A stretch of 64,000 nt of DNA, taken from contig VKHL01000019.1 in NCBI GenBank assembly GCA_015146655.1, positions 1-64,000 on the forward strand, in the 5' to 3' direction. The notes beneath the pieces are model-generated. The model was not told the origin of the DNA, searched no databases, and worked only from the letters and a program-made list of their open reading frames with translations. Shown in pieces: positions 46,599 to 56,282 of this stretch; positions within the stretch are counted from its first letter, which is position 1, and the number at the start of each line of letters is the position of its first letter. Source of the stretch: Ochromonas danica (Eukaryota > Sar > Chrysophyceae > Chromulinales > Chromulinaceae). The translations under genes were made by a program, and so were the position numbers.

Positions 46599-47498
46599 AT
46601 GGAGAGGATCTGGTTAGTGCTGACTCTGTACAATCTCTTGTTCTTCTTGGTTGTTGCTGGATCAAGTGGTAGGCAAAGTCGCGTGGTGTTTAAGAGCAGT
46701 CTTCTCTCTGTGTCCAAAGATGGATCAGCAGAGGGAGGCGAGGATGCTGCCTGGGTCTTGCCGCAGGCCCTGGCAGTCTTCGATGGCGTGGGTGGGTGGA
46801 GTTTAGAAGGCATTAACAGTGGCATCTTCTCTCGCACACTAGCCAAGCATAGTCAACACAGTGTGAAGCTTCATCATCGAGTGCTGGGAGAAGAGAATGC
46901 CACGCGATTTCTCGTGCTCATGCTTCGCCAGGCACTCACACAATGCATCGAGTCGAACCTCACAGGCAGCTCTACTGCTTGTCTGGCATTCCTAGATGGT
47001 GCAAAGTCCATGCTGCATGTGGCTAATATAGGAGACTCTGGTTTGATGGTCTTGAGAAGAAAGGCACGGTACAATGCTGTGAGTCCAGGGGGTGGCGGGG
47101 ACTACGAGATGGTCTTCGAGACGCAACCTCAGTGGCACTCCTTCAACACCCCCTATCAGCTTGGTCATGACAGTCGAAACCCAACTAGTTTATATGATTC
47201 ACCAGAGTCTGGAAGACAGCACAGCATACGTGTACTGGAGGGAGATGTTGTTTTGCTCTGCACGGATGGGCTGCTGGACAACATCTTCACCAAGGACCTT
47301 ATAGCTATAATCAATCGGAATCAAGGCAAAGGAATTGCGTTCACACAAAGTGCGGTGAGAGAAATTGTGGAAACAGCGCGGTGTGCATCATTGGGAAGGA
47401 GCAATCAAACGCCATGGAGTGAGAGGGAGGGCAGAGGACGGCTGGGAGGGAAGCCCGACGACATAACAGTCATCGTTAGCCTCATCGAGTACGAATAA
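46599..47498 (+). CDS. PP2C-type protein phosphatase (PPTC7-like)
   Basis: Single exon, 299 aa from the ATG at 46599; a start at 46563 would add 12 residues from a GGATT repeat. MERIWLVLTLYNLLFFLVVAGSSG is a signal peptide or anchor. PP2C metal motifs: GGEDAAWVL (acidic ligand in motif 1), AVFDGVGGW (DG), NIGDSGL, LCTDGLLDN (DG) and KPDDITVIV (final Asp pair). The GED...DGVGGW layout is that of PPTC7 and bacterial-type short PP2C phosphatases, in other organisms mitochondrial or plastidial. The signal peptide here suggests the secretory route or plastid. It is divergent from the 946-aa gene with 174 bp between. Confidence 0.85.
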   Translation: MERIWLVLTLYNLLFFLVVAGSSGRQSRVVFKSSLLSVSKDGSAEGGEDAAWVLPQALAVFDGVGGWSLEGINSGIFSRTLAKHSQHSVKLHHRVLGEENATRFLVLMLRQALTQCIESNLTGSSTACLAFLDGAKSMLHVANIGDSGLMVLRRKARYNAVSPGGGGDYEMVFETQPQWHSFNTPYQLGHDSRNPTSLYDSPESGRQHSIRVLEGDVVLLCTDGLLDNIFTKDLIAIINRNQGKGIAFTQSAVREIVETARCASLGRSNQTPWSEREGRGRLGGKPDDITVIVSLIEYE

Positions 47499-47576
47499 CA
47501 GCCAAGGCGTATGAATACTAACAATGCAAATAACTATACTTATGTACAATGCTGATTGGATTCCACAGGTTTCGCA

Positions 47577-49391
47577 CTAGTGACTGTCTTGAAACATGAC
47601 CACCTCTTTGACGAAGAAATCATAGAGCAAGGTAGCTTTCTCATTGTCAAGCGGTTGTGAAGCGTGCTGGACGCCTTCGCGAGTGAGACGACCCAGTCGA
47701 TGTGCTTCACGAGCAATTGCCTCCTTGATGGCCAGGTAGTGGACCGGCAGCAGTGGCAAACGATCGCACAGATCAGCCTCCAATTTAGTCAGCTCGCCAC
47801 CCTCGAGAGCTTGTTGAATAGACTCCTTTAGAGTCAGATTTTCATGACGAGGACGCTTCTCGAAAGATCCTACCGCACAACAAGAAGGGCACATTAGAAG
47901 GGAACAAAGAGAGGGCAATCACTTCTTTTACCTATGGAGGCACCATCAGCGAAACTATCTTGAGTATGCTCCGCGGAACCAAACGACGCATTAGTTGAAG
48001 AGGAGGGATTTTTTGGTGGTCGACCACGCCGCTTCTTAAGCGTAGATTCTGAAGTAACGCTACCCCCATTTTGAGGAACAAGAGGAGCTCCAACAATTGC
48101 TTCATCTGGCCGTTGGAGATAAGAGGCTGATTGGCGCTGGAGTCGCGCTGTTAAGGCTTGATTCTTCTTCTGCAACTCATGCTCTCGCGCCTCCTCAAGT
48201 GTTCTTAGACCTAAAGCCTTATAATTACGATATAGTTCAATTTGAGCTTGTAAGCGACGAGCCTTCAGAATGCCGTCAACCAAGGCATCATAGTCTTCTG
48301 GTGACAGGAATCGAGCAAAGACCCGGAAACGTCCAGCCAGCTCACGTTCCTCCTTGGTCAGTCGCTTCTCCTTAGCCTGTTGGCTTTTAAAATCGATTAA
48401 CCCACGATCAATAACAAACCGCTTACGTCGATTGCGCTCTTCGAGCTTGCGATTGTAAATGCGCAGCACGGAGAGCTTTAACTCTGTCTCACTTGGATGG
48501 TCATCTGGATTAAACTCCATGTTCGCCAATACTTCTTCAGCATCATTTTCATACTCAACATCGAAGTCTTCGCGAAGCGGCATAAAGCCTGGCAAGTCTG
48601 CGCCAGGCAAAGCTGCGAGACGTTCTCGCACAGCCGCTTCGCTGACTTTGCCTGCCTTTCCTGCAGACTCCTTCGAACGCGCTAACTCACCTCTTTGATG
48701 AGTAATGTTGACCCCGATGCGATATAGGTCATCTTTGAGAGCTTCTTTGTAATAAGCATCAGTCTCGGCGAGCTTGGGAAGAACAGACTGCATGGTGAGA
48801 TCCGCCGAGCTGCAGGCAGGTAAGTCTTCCACAGCAGAAGGAAACAAAGATTCAGTATCTTTGTTTCCTTCAGAACTTAAGAATTGAGCGGGCAAGCAAT
48901 AGCCATGCACACCCATGTAGTGGTCCCAGTAGTGCTCCTCTACCTGTTTGGGAGATTTGGTCTCCATCGACTCAGAGATCACCCTCCAGTTGCCCATCCC
49001 ATGCTTCTCGATCACTAGAATAAACATCAAGGTAAGAATAAATATACAAGTAGTTTGCTATAGCAGCTATGGACAGAAGCTTTGCTCACATACATTCTAA
49101 GAGGAGGAGCTCCTCCTTCAAGGACCAGTCCTTGGAAAACACTATCACATTATCCAGGCAATCCGCCACATGATAAGGATGACTACTGTCATGTGGAGGA
49201 AGTCTAACGCCTGCCGAGAAACAGTCGTGGCAGAGCAGAATATTTTCACAGACGGCGCATTTGACAAAGAAAGCGCACCGACCCATCGCTCGAGTACAGA
49301 AAGAACATTTCACGCTGTTGCGAGCTTGCTCCACAGCTGACGGAAAGGGGGCAATAGACTTTTCAACCACATCGTTCAGGGAGTTTGACAT
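47577..49391 (-). CDS. ADA2: Transcriptional adaptor ADA2 (SAGA-type complex subunit)
   Basis: Three exons: 49391-49094, 49014-47932 and 47869-47577 (donors GTATGT and GTAAAA, acceptors CTAG and GTAG), 557 aa. Domain order is the ADA2 order. First, a ZZ zinc finger (CSFCTRAMGR, CAVCENILLCHDCF, then paired His in HDSSHPYHVAD). Second, a SANT domain (DWSLKEELLLLELIEKHGMG then NWRVIS), with the intron inside it, and VEEHYWDHYM. Third, the central ADA2 region (FMPLREDFDVEYENDAEEVL) and a C-terminal SWIRM domain (LTKLEADLCDRLPLLPVHYL). ADA2 activates the GCN5 histone acetyltransferase. A Lys/Arg-rich stretch (KKRRGRPPK, an AT-hook-like motif) precedes the SWIRM domain. Present in the nucleus. Confidence 0.93.
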
Positions 49392-49843
49392 CCTTTCTGT
49401 CGAAATACTCTCTGTTCACACTTTCTTGCCAACAAATCAAAGCGATCGCAACCCGTGACAACTTAACCCATCCAAACCCCCACTCTCTTATTAAGTTAAC
49501 GACTTCCCGGAGTTGTCCCCGACAGAGATTTTAGAGACCATACCATGCCATGCGATGATTTGGTGCCGGGGTTGAATGATTGCTTTCATCGCATCTTATC
49601 TTTGCTAATGTATAGTGAGCCCACAATAAAAAAATCTGGGGAAATAAGGATGTGAAAAATTTTCACATGTGTTAGCAAGCTTCCCATTTTATACACCGAA
49701 TCGAACGGTGTAAATGGAATGAGAAAGGGACACTGGGAAACACTCACACACAATACATATAGTGTCAAGTAGAACAATCTAGTCTACACAACAGTGCAAG
49801 GTTACTGAAGCATAAGTAACAACCCAAGCAAAAGAATACAACG
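49392..49843. other. Intergenic region with two small hairpins and promoter motif
   Basis: No gene is seen. GTTAACTTAAT lies on the minus strand at 49490-49500, 99 bp before the ADA2 ATG, with a partial copy at 49459. Two perfect inverted repeats, 49650-49668 (arms ATGTGAAAA) and 49692-49712 (arms TACACCG), lie in the 3' flank of the ABHD12-like gene. Confidence 0.6.
49490..49500 (-). promoter_or_regulatory. Candidate promoter motif GTTAACTTAAT
   Basis: On the coding strand of ADA2, 99-109 bp upstream of its ATG. Confidence 0.35.
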
Positions 49844-51187
49844 CTATCTTTTCTCCGCACACGAGACGAATGAGCGAATCAAATCAACCCAACCAGGGGC
49901 ATGGTAGACGTGATTGTGGTCAACATTGGGGAATATCCTGAGCTGAATAGGCAACGACCCCGCTCCCGCTGATCCTTCGACGTACTCTTGGTCAAAGCGT
50001 TCAATGGGTAGAGTAGAGTCATCGAGCGCGCTATTTCCATCTTTCGATAATAGTGCATCAACATTCTGCTCATTGGAAGCTGAATTTTCACTTGATTGAG
50101 CAGTTCGCTGAAGATCATAAGGACAGTATGCAGTGAAATCAGTCTCTAGAAAAGAGCTATTCGTCACGGCTCTTTGCAATAACCTCTCGGAGTTGTAGGG
50201 AGGCACTTTCCAGTCTTCGTCTCCATGGAGCAACAACGTTGGAATACCGACACGACCAATACGTTCATACGATGGATATACAAATTTCAAACGTTTTGAG
50301 AGAAAGTCCTGGATGATGGGGAAAATGCGAAAAATCAATCCAGCAGGGTGGGTCATGGCTGCTTCACGGAGTGACGTGAATGGAGCGTCCAAGATCAAAC
50401 CCGCAACTCGCGTATCATTCTGCTGACTTAAATCTTCTGCTAGAGCTGTTGCCACACCCGAGCCAAGACTGTGTCCATAGAGAAAAATAGGAGGCTTAGT
50501 TCGCTGAAGAGGAATATTTGCTTCAACCCAGCGAAGAGCCGCCCAAGCATCCAGATGAGTACCAGCTTCCGATGGCCAACCATCCGAGTCACCAAATCCT
50601 CGGTAATCAAATGCAATCACATGTGCATTTAGAGAAGAGGCGATCAATTGCGTCTTTTCGATGCGAAAGGGTAGAGCTCGTGTTCCTCCGCTGCCATGGA
50701 AATAGAGGAAAATCCGCTCAGCACTTTCCAAAGCGGGCAAAGAAGGAGAATTTTGAGGTGGATAGATATGATATCCGCGCAACAGGAGATTGTCTTGGGT
50801 AATAAGGTCGATATTATAGGCATTGGTAAGGTTGACGTAGCTGTGGTCCCGCAGATCGCCCGCTGGGAATCTCAGAAAGTGCATATAGGCCAAGACCGAT
50901 TGCAGAGTCTCCGAATAGGCGAAAAGGAGGCATATAGCCAGATAGAAGAGAAGGGGAAGTATCACCAACTTGCGAGTTATTCTCAATGGCCAATTATCAA
51001 CCTTCTTCGATTGCCCGATGGTGGATTTAGTGGTCTGGCTTCCACGATCTTGGAGAATTTTGAATGCAATAGAATCTTCAGATTCATCTTTACTCTTCTG
51101 ACCACTGTGACCAGATTTATTGTCAGGATAGCTTCTTCCTCTTATACCATCTGGACTTGATGATCCAACAGAAGTACTATTTCCCAT
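49844..51187 (-). CDS. ABHD12-like alpha/beta hydrolase (lysophospholipase)
   Basis: Single exon; the first ATG in frame at 51187 gives 447 aa beginning MGNSTSVGSSS, a good N-myristoylation signal (Gly2, Ser6-type context). A membrane segment (LVILPLLFYLAICLLFAYS) follows. The hydrolase domain shows FLYFHGSGGTRA (oxyanion region), AFDYRGFGDSDG, FLYGHSLGSGVATAL (GxSxG nucleophile), LILDAPFTS, LLLHGDEDWKVP (catalytic Asp) and NVDHNHVY (catalytic His). This matches ABHD12, in animals a membrane lysophosphatidylserine lipase. A Ser/Asp-rich insert lies before the final His. Membrane topology would differ if myristoylated on the cytosolic side. Confidence 0.88.
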   Translation of the reverse strand: MGNSTSVGSSSPDGIRGRSYPDNKSGHSGQKSKDESEDSIAFKILQDRGSQTTKSTIGQSKKVDNWPLRITRKLVILPLLFYLAICLLFAYSETLQSVLAYMHFLRFPAGDLRDHSYVNLTNAYNIDLITQDNLLLRGYHIYPPQNSPSLPALESAERIFLYFHGSGGTRALPFRIEKTQLIASSLNAHVIAFDYRGFGDSDGWPSEAGTHLDAWAALRWVEANIPLQRTKPPIFLYGHSLGSGVATALAEDLSQQNDTRVAGLILDAPFTSLREAAMTHPAGLIFRIFPIIQDFLSKRLKFVYPSYERIGRVGIPTLLLHGDEDWKVPPYNSERLLQRAVTNSSFLETDFTAYCPYDLQRTAQSSENSASNEQNVDALLSKDGNSALDDSTLPIERFDQEYVEGSAGAGSLPIQLRIFPNVDHNHVYHAPGWVDLIRSFVSCAEKR

Positions 51188-51381
51188 TTTGTTCTCTGTT
51201 GTTCTGAGAGTTGTTGGGCTAGGAATGTGTTGAATTCTTCCGTGCGGTTGTTCTCTCTTTTCGGTTTTCTCCGTTTTCGGTTTTGTTCCGGCAGCAGAGA
51301 GAGAAAACCCAAAACGCGGTGGGATTTTCCGTGATTTTTCGGTATTTTCCGATCGATGCGCTATGAATCTTCTATATGTTT

Positions 51382-51423
51382 GGGTCAAAAATGTCGAATA
51401 CCTTCTTGGTATGGGTCAAAAAT
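51382..51423. promoter_or_regulatory. Direct repeat GGGTCAAAAAT, two copies
   Basis: Identical 11-mers at 51382-51392 and 51413-51423, 31 bp apart (about three helical turns), in the divergent promoter and ending 7 bp before the ATG at 51431. Confidence 0.35.
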
Positions 51424-51430
51424 ACTGTAA

Positions 51431-53524
51431 ATGGCTCATCCATCACATCACATTAATAAATCACACCGCTTTGTGATAGATTTGTTTGATTGGGTTCGTA
51501 AACATGGGCTATCTGCGTCACATTTTCTGGCCACCGGAGAAACTTTCCTTGACAGTCACGGAGTGAGAAGATACTTGCACAATTGGCAGCCCGTCTATCA
51601 TAGCAATGACGAAGATGACTTTACAGAGGGAACGATACGCTTTCTCGCTCATCAAACAGGGTGTAAGAAGGTTATCGTTTCTTGCGAACAACCTATAACA
51701 CCCACTGCATCCACTGCGGATCAAAGCTCACGGAGCGACAAAATAAGCCGAACGGTTTACCACCCTGCAATCTTTCTGCAAGACTGGGAGCGGTTGTGGG
51801 CATTTCTTGAAATGGATAACGAAGATGAGATTGCCATTCAAGCGCCTTTGCTGCGTGCTTACGTTGAGTTCTTTTTCCATCAGAAGACTTGCTGGTTGAT
51901 GATCTCGCTCTATCTCTACAATCTTCTCGTGTTTCTCATTTTGGAGGCAAGTGTCGCACCTCCATGGGGAACGAAATTGGAGTTCCTATATGAGCACGTG
52001 TTGCTAGCTATTCAGCTGCTGGTATATTTGGCATTGATGCTGTTGTTTAAAGGCTACATTTTCTATCCTCCACCTCAGCACAGCTCGTGGGAAGAAGAAG
52101 ACCCAGAGGAAGGAATAAGACATGATATAGATAGTCAAAAGCATCCCGATCCAAGCAGTCTCTCATCCAAAAAGAAATCTCCTTCGGGAAAGATCATCTT
52201 TCATTCCGTTCAGTGGACGCGCACATTTGTACAATTAATCAATCGGGTACGCATTGAAATAAAAGAACTATGTATCACCAAGCCGCCACACCTTGGACAA
52301 CGTCAATTCCAACCTCTTCGTAAGAGAGTTTCGTATTATACCTTGATGAATATCGCTCTCAAGTTCTTGACTCGATATAATGGAATTGATCCTCAGAAGA
52401 TCAACTTTAATCGCAGATCCTATCGCTTAGTCTTATTATTTATTGTGACGGGTCTGCCCATCTACCAACTTGTAAACACTTATTTGTATCCTTACCTTTC
52501 GAAAGTGCGTAACTCATGCACCGATGATTTTGAAGGCTCTTATTGCCAGTATTATCTCTTAGAGTGCCTCATGACTGGGGGCATGATGACTCTCATTGTG
52601 ATGCAGTACATCTATGGTGCGTCTGTTTTCTTAAGTCTCGCTGGATTGGCTTATGGTGGTGAGATAACACATCGATTGGCGAACTCGTGGATGGAGAAGT
52701 TTTGTTGCTTGCGGAAGGTTCATCTTCGTCCAGGAAATGATAACGATGATGATGACAATGATCAAGACAATGGAAGTGAGGATGAAGGCGATGCGAATAG
52801 CGACAGTGACCAAGACAGTGCTTTTGATGAAATTGGAAGCAGTGTGAGAAGAGAAGTGAAGGCTTTTGTTCCCGATGAGAAAGAAGTATCAAAAAGAGAG
52901 GAAGAAAAGAAAAGTCGGGATGTTTGTGACCGTTCTCTTAATCCCATGATCTCAATTCATTCGGTGGTTGGAAGAGAAAGGAGTCAGCGAGTAATCACTG
53001 CGAGCAGAAAAGAAGGAGTTCTCTTCTCTTGCGGTTCAAGTGAATTGAAAGATCACCTCTTGCATGACGCAACAGAGCACTATCTCTTCATTCGTGAGGT
53101 CATGGCAGCTTGTGGTCACATTTGGTCGGTGGGGTTGACCGGTTTGTTTGCATTGGCTATCTATATTATTGTAGCCTATTCTACCTTCTCCGTCTATTTC
53201 TACAAGTTGGACAGTGGAGTGACAATATGGCAATTGATTATTGTCATGATTGTTCGCACCCTCTTGTTGATCATCTATCCCATTGCGAGTGTCTGTCATG
53301 CGAATACGTATATTTATGAGCTGCAGGAAACGTTCTCGATGGCGGCGCCTGATGACTTTAGTGTGCTGGGAGGACGAGATCGCTGGGTGGCACTTCTTCA
53401 ACAAAGTCCAGCGGTGTGGACTTACTATGGCCTGTGGATCACCTACGATCGTCTTCTGGGACTGGCTTGGACGATGATCGCGGCTCTGGCAGCTTATGTC
53501 TTCTCTGTGCTCTTCCGAAGCTAG
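51431..53524 (+). CDS. Polytopic membrane protein of unknown function
   Basis: Single exon, 697 aa. About 160 N-terminal cytosolic residues with a globular look (FVIDLFDWVRKHGLSASHFL) lead into paired membrane segments (LMISLYLYNLLVFLILEAS; LLAIQLLVYLALMLLF), a loop, more segments near 345-420, then an acidic Asp/Asn/Glu-rich loop (about 450-480), a conserved-looking stretch SLNPMISIHSVVGRERSQRV, and four or so segments to the end (GLFALAIYIIVAYSTFSVYF; LIIVMIVRTLLLIIYPIA; WTMIAALAAYVFSVLF). No family recognised. The tandem duplication breaks this gene near codon 499, and its last 199 codons recur at 60644-61242. Two copies of GGGTCAAAAAT lie just before the ATG. Confidence 0.8.
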   Translation: MAHPSHHINKSHRFVIDLFDWVRKHGLSASHFLATGETFLDSHGVRRYLHNWQPVYHSNDEDDFTEGTIRFLAHQTGCKKVIVSCEQPITPTASTADQSSRSDKISRTVYHPAIFLQDWERLWAFLEMDNEDEIAIQAPLLRAYVEFFFHQKTCWLMISLYLYNLLVFLILEASVAPPWGTKLEFLYEHVLLAIQLLVYLALMLLFKGYIFYPPPQHSSWEEEDPEEGIRHDIDSQKHPDPSSLSSKKKSPSGKIIFHSVQWTRTFVQLINRVRIEIKELCITKPPHLGQRQFQPLRKRVSYYTLMNIALKFLTRYNGIDPQKINFNRRSYRLVLLFIVTGLPIYQLVNTYLYPYLSKVRNSCTDDFEGSYCQYYLLECLMTGGMMTLIVMQYIYGASVFLSLAGLAYGGEITHRLANSWMEKFCCLRKVHLRPGNDNDDDDNDQDNGSEDEGDANSDSDQDSAFDEIGSSVRREVKAFVPDEKEVSKREEEKKSRDVCDRSLNPMISIHSVVGRERSQRVITASRKEGVLFSCGSSELKDHLLHDATEHYLFIREVMAACGHIWSVGLTGLFALAIYIIVAYSTFSVYFYKLDSGVTIWQLIIVMIVRTLLLIIYPIASVCHANTYIYELQETFSMAAPDDFSVLGGRDRWVALLQQSPAVWTYYGLWITYDRLLGLAWTMIAALAAYVFSVLFRS

Positions 53525-56282
53525 TGCCATGCACTACCATTACCGTACCTCTAGATTATAGGATTGCTTTCCAGAATTTGTCGTTTCATCAATCAGCCTC
53601 TTTGGCCAATAGTTTAAAGCTATATTAGTTAGCTACTAGTCAAGGTGTGGAAGAAAACACATACTGTAGCCTAGCTGTCTTCCTCCATCTCGTCTCCACT
53701 GCTGTCTTCTGGAATCTCTCCATGCAAAGCATAGGAAATGCGCTTCAACTCCATCTTCAACTGCCCAATCTGTTTCCTTACGCCTTCTATATCGGTCTTC
53801 CTCTGCTGGACACTGAGGTCCTTGATCTCTTCTCCATATGTGATGAGATGCTCTAAGGCAGTCTTCTCTGTGATGATTATTAGCAATGAACGAGATGAGA
53901 TCGCACAGATTCTCGAAGGAAAGAGATATGAAAAATAAAGGAGGGAAGATACCACTCACCTCGCTCAGTCTGATGCAGCTCATCAGTGTATTCCTTCGTT
54001 TTGTGCACGGGCTGCTCTCCAAATACATAGTTCATGTGCTGAGGAACTCGGTCCCTGGGATCCATTAGGCCGTGAGCATCTATCTTGTCGCCTCGACGAG
54101 AATAGAGTGTCCCACAAGCTACCTTCTTCTCGATGCAATACTTTCGGTATTGTGAAGCGGCGTGCAGAGTATCAAAAAGAATGCTTATGCCAAAGATGGC
54201 ATTGAAGATGGTGTCTCGCAGACCTTCTCTCTCAGTATCCAACCGCAACACATTGACAAGATATTGAGGATTGCCAGGAGCTGGTTCTCCATTGATTTGG
54301 ACGGATGGCAAAGGAAGCAGTCCCTGAGCTTTTTCTTCACTCGAACGTTCTCTCAAACTCCCCAAATTATTGCTGTTGCGAAACGTCATCGCAAATGGTT
54401 TGATGTGGCCTATGGCCCATGCTTTGACTCCTCGAGAGAAGAGTTCTTCAGCTATTTCATGAGTGGACACAATCCATGCATCCATATACTTCTGGGCATG
54501 ATATGAGAGGATGCGAGCCTCAGAAGGGTCATTAACATAGGCAAGGTCTACCAGCATGCCCAGTCCTCCACTATTGGATACCAACACAGGGTCAGGACCC
54601 TGGCTCTTGACGGCAGGCCTCGGAGCTGAACAGCGACCTTGCAAATGTCCCAGCTGACTCAATCGGTTCTGCCGCAGGCTGCGCAAAGTCTCTAGATCGT
54701 CCAAGGACTGGACTACCGTTTCGGAAACATTTGCCAGCTGAGCGTTACGTTGCTTCTTGAGCTCGTTAATCTGTGCCGCAAGTCCTTCGAAATGCCTTTC
54801 TTCCGCTCGCAGTCGCTGTAACTCTGTCTTCAACCTGGCTTGCTCTTCATCATAATGCTCACGGTCAGCATATTGGAAGGGGATTTCATGCCGCAGTTCA
54901 CCACGAGAGGTCTTCAGGAGAAAGCACAGGCCGTAAGTTCCCGCGGGACAACTCGAGCTTTGCTTGACGGAGATATCTTGAAAGCTAAATCCTTCTCCAT
55001 CCCATTTCGCTGTTAAGAGTCCACCTTCAGCATTTTCCAACAACGGCACGTCATTGCTGTTGGCAGAAACCGCAATGACCTGGCAAGTGAGCACCAGACT
55101 GTCCTCCTCCAAACTACACACGTTTCCATGCGCATCCATAACTTCGATGCGGGGTTTCCTGAGAATCAGGCGATGACCAGAGATCTCAGTATTAGTCACT
55201 ACACTGTTGACTGGGTGACCATTTGACCCAAAGTTCAATTTGGACGGACGAGCAGGCGAAATTTTCACCTTCACTTTTGCTGAATGCTCGCGTAGATCCT
55301 TCGGAAGATTAGCATATTCTACTCTAGACTCAGTGTAAGAGACCTTTATCTCATACTCACCGACTTTGGAGGTAAGGTTCTCAACTTGAGGTGTTCCATT
55401 GGATGACACTCGGATTGTTTGTGCTGCATCCAGAACTTCAGCGTCGAAAAGGTCTGAGAACTGCATCTTTTTCTTCTTGTTGCTTTCCGATTTGAATCTG
55501 AAGTGGAAGTCTGTCATGACATGTTTGAAAGGAGCGCCATTGTCTGTCATAGCCTGAATTCTGATATCAGGCCAGCGTGTTCCAGCTATCAAGTGAACAA
55601 TATAATTTTGTTCATCCTTCGTAACTTTGGTTCCTTCCTGTTGGGAGCATTCCTGAATAAACTTTATTTCTAGATTGTTGATATGATCACACCGTACAGG
55701 ATGACAACAAAGAACTGCTTCTGGTAACCTGTGCGTTGTTCCTTTTGTGTTGAAAGAGACCTCGAAATGCAGTTTGAACGTATTCAGATCCTCCTGGGTA
55801 TTAGGTGTTGCAGAGGCAGACTTCCTCCTGGCGTCAAATAAAGCCTTCATATCATAATCCAATGAAAGCGTGGTATAATGGGAATGAATGCGCTCAGGTT
55901 GATAAGGCACTTGATGCCCGTCATCAGTAGAAATTGTTAACTGCATATCTTGAACTCCGTTGAGTGACGCTTGTCCACCCGATGTATCAACCAAATGCAA
56001 AGCTATATCATCCAGCTTCGAGAAAACAGCCACGTTCACATCGGCAACAGAGGTAGCTTGGGCTATTTTCAAAGACTTGGAGGAAAGTCGGACGGAGGCC
56101 GGAATGCCACCACGAACAATGGTTTGCAAAGGAGATGCTTCGTGTAAAGGACAATCAGGTGTGCTTGCCGCAATGCGAATCCTCGTGTTGGGTTCAAACA
56201 GCTGTGAAAGGGATGCTTGAAGGGGTAGACTTAATCCAGCAATCTCCAGTGCTGGTTGTCCAAGTTCGGTTTCCACAGTCAG
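52926..56282 (+). repeat. Long direct repeat, left copy
   Basis: This 3357-bp segment recurs at 60644-64000 in the same orientation with no difference that I could find. The identity starts abruptly at 52926 and the right copy is still matching at the window end. The offset is constant at 7718 bp, also for every reading frame in the block. Confidence 0.97.

Noticed and set aside
54162-54506. 114-codon plus-strand frame, present twice (also at 61880-62224)
   Set aside because: It is antisense to the conserved SMC hinge exon; its duplication merely follows the tandem repeat.
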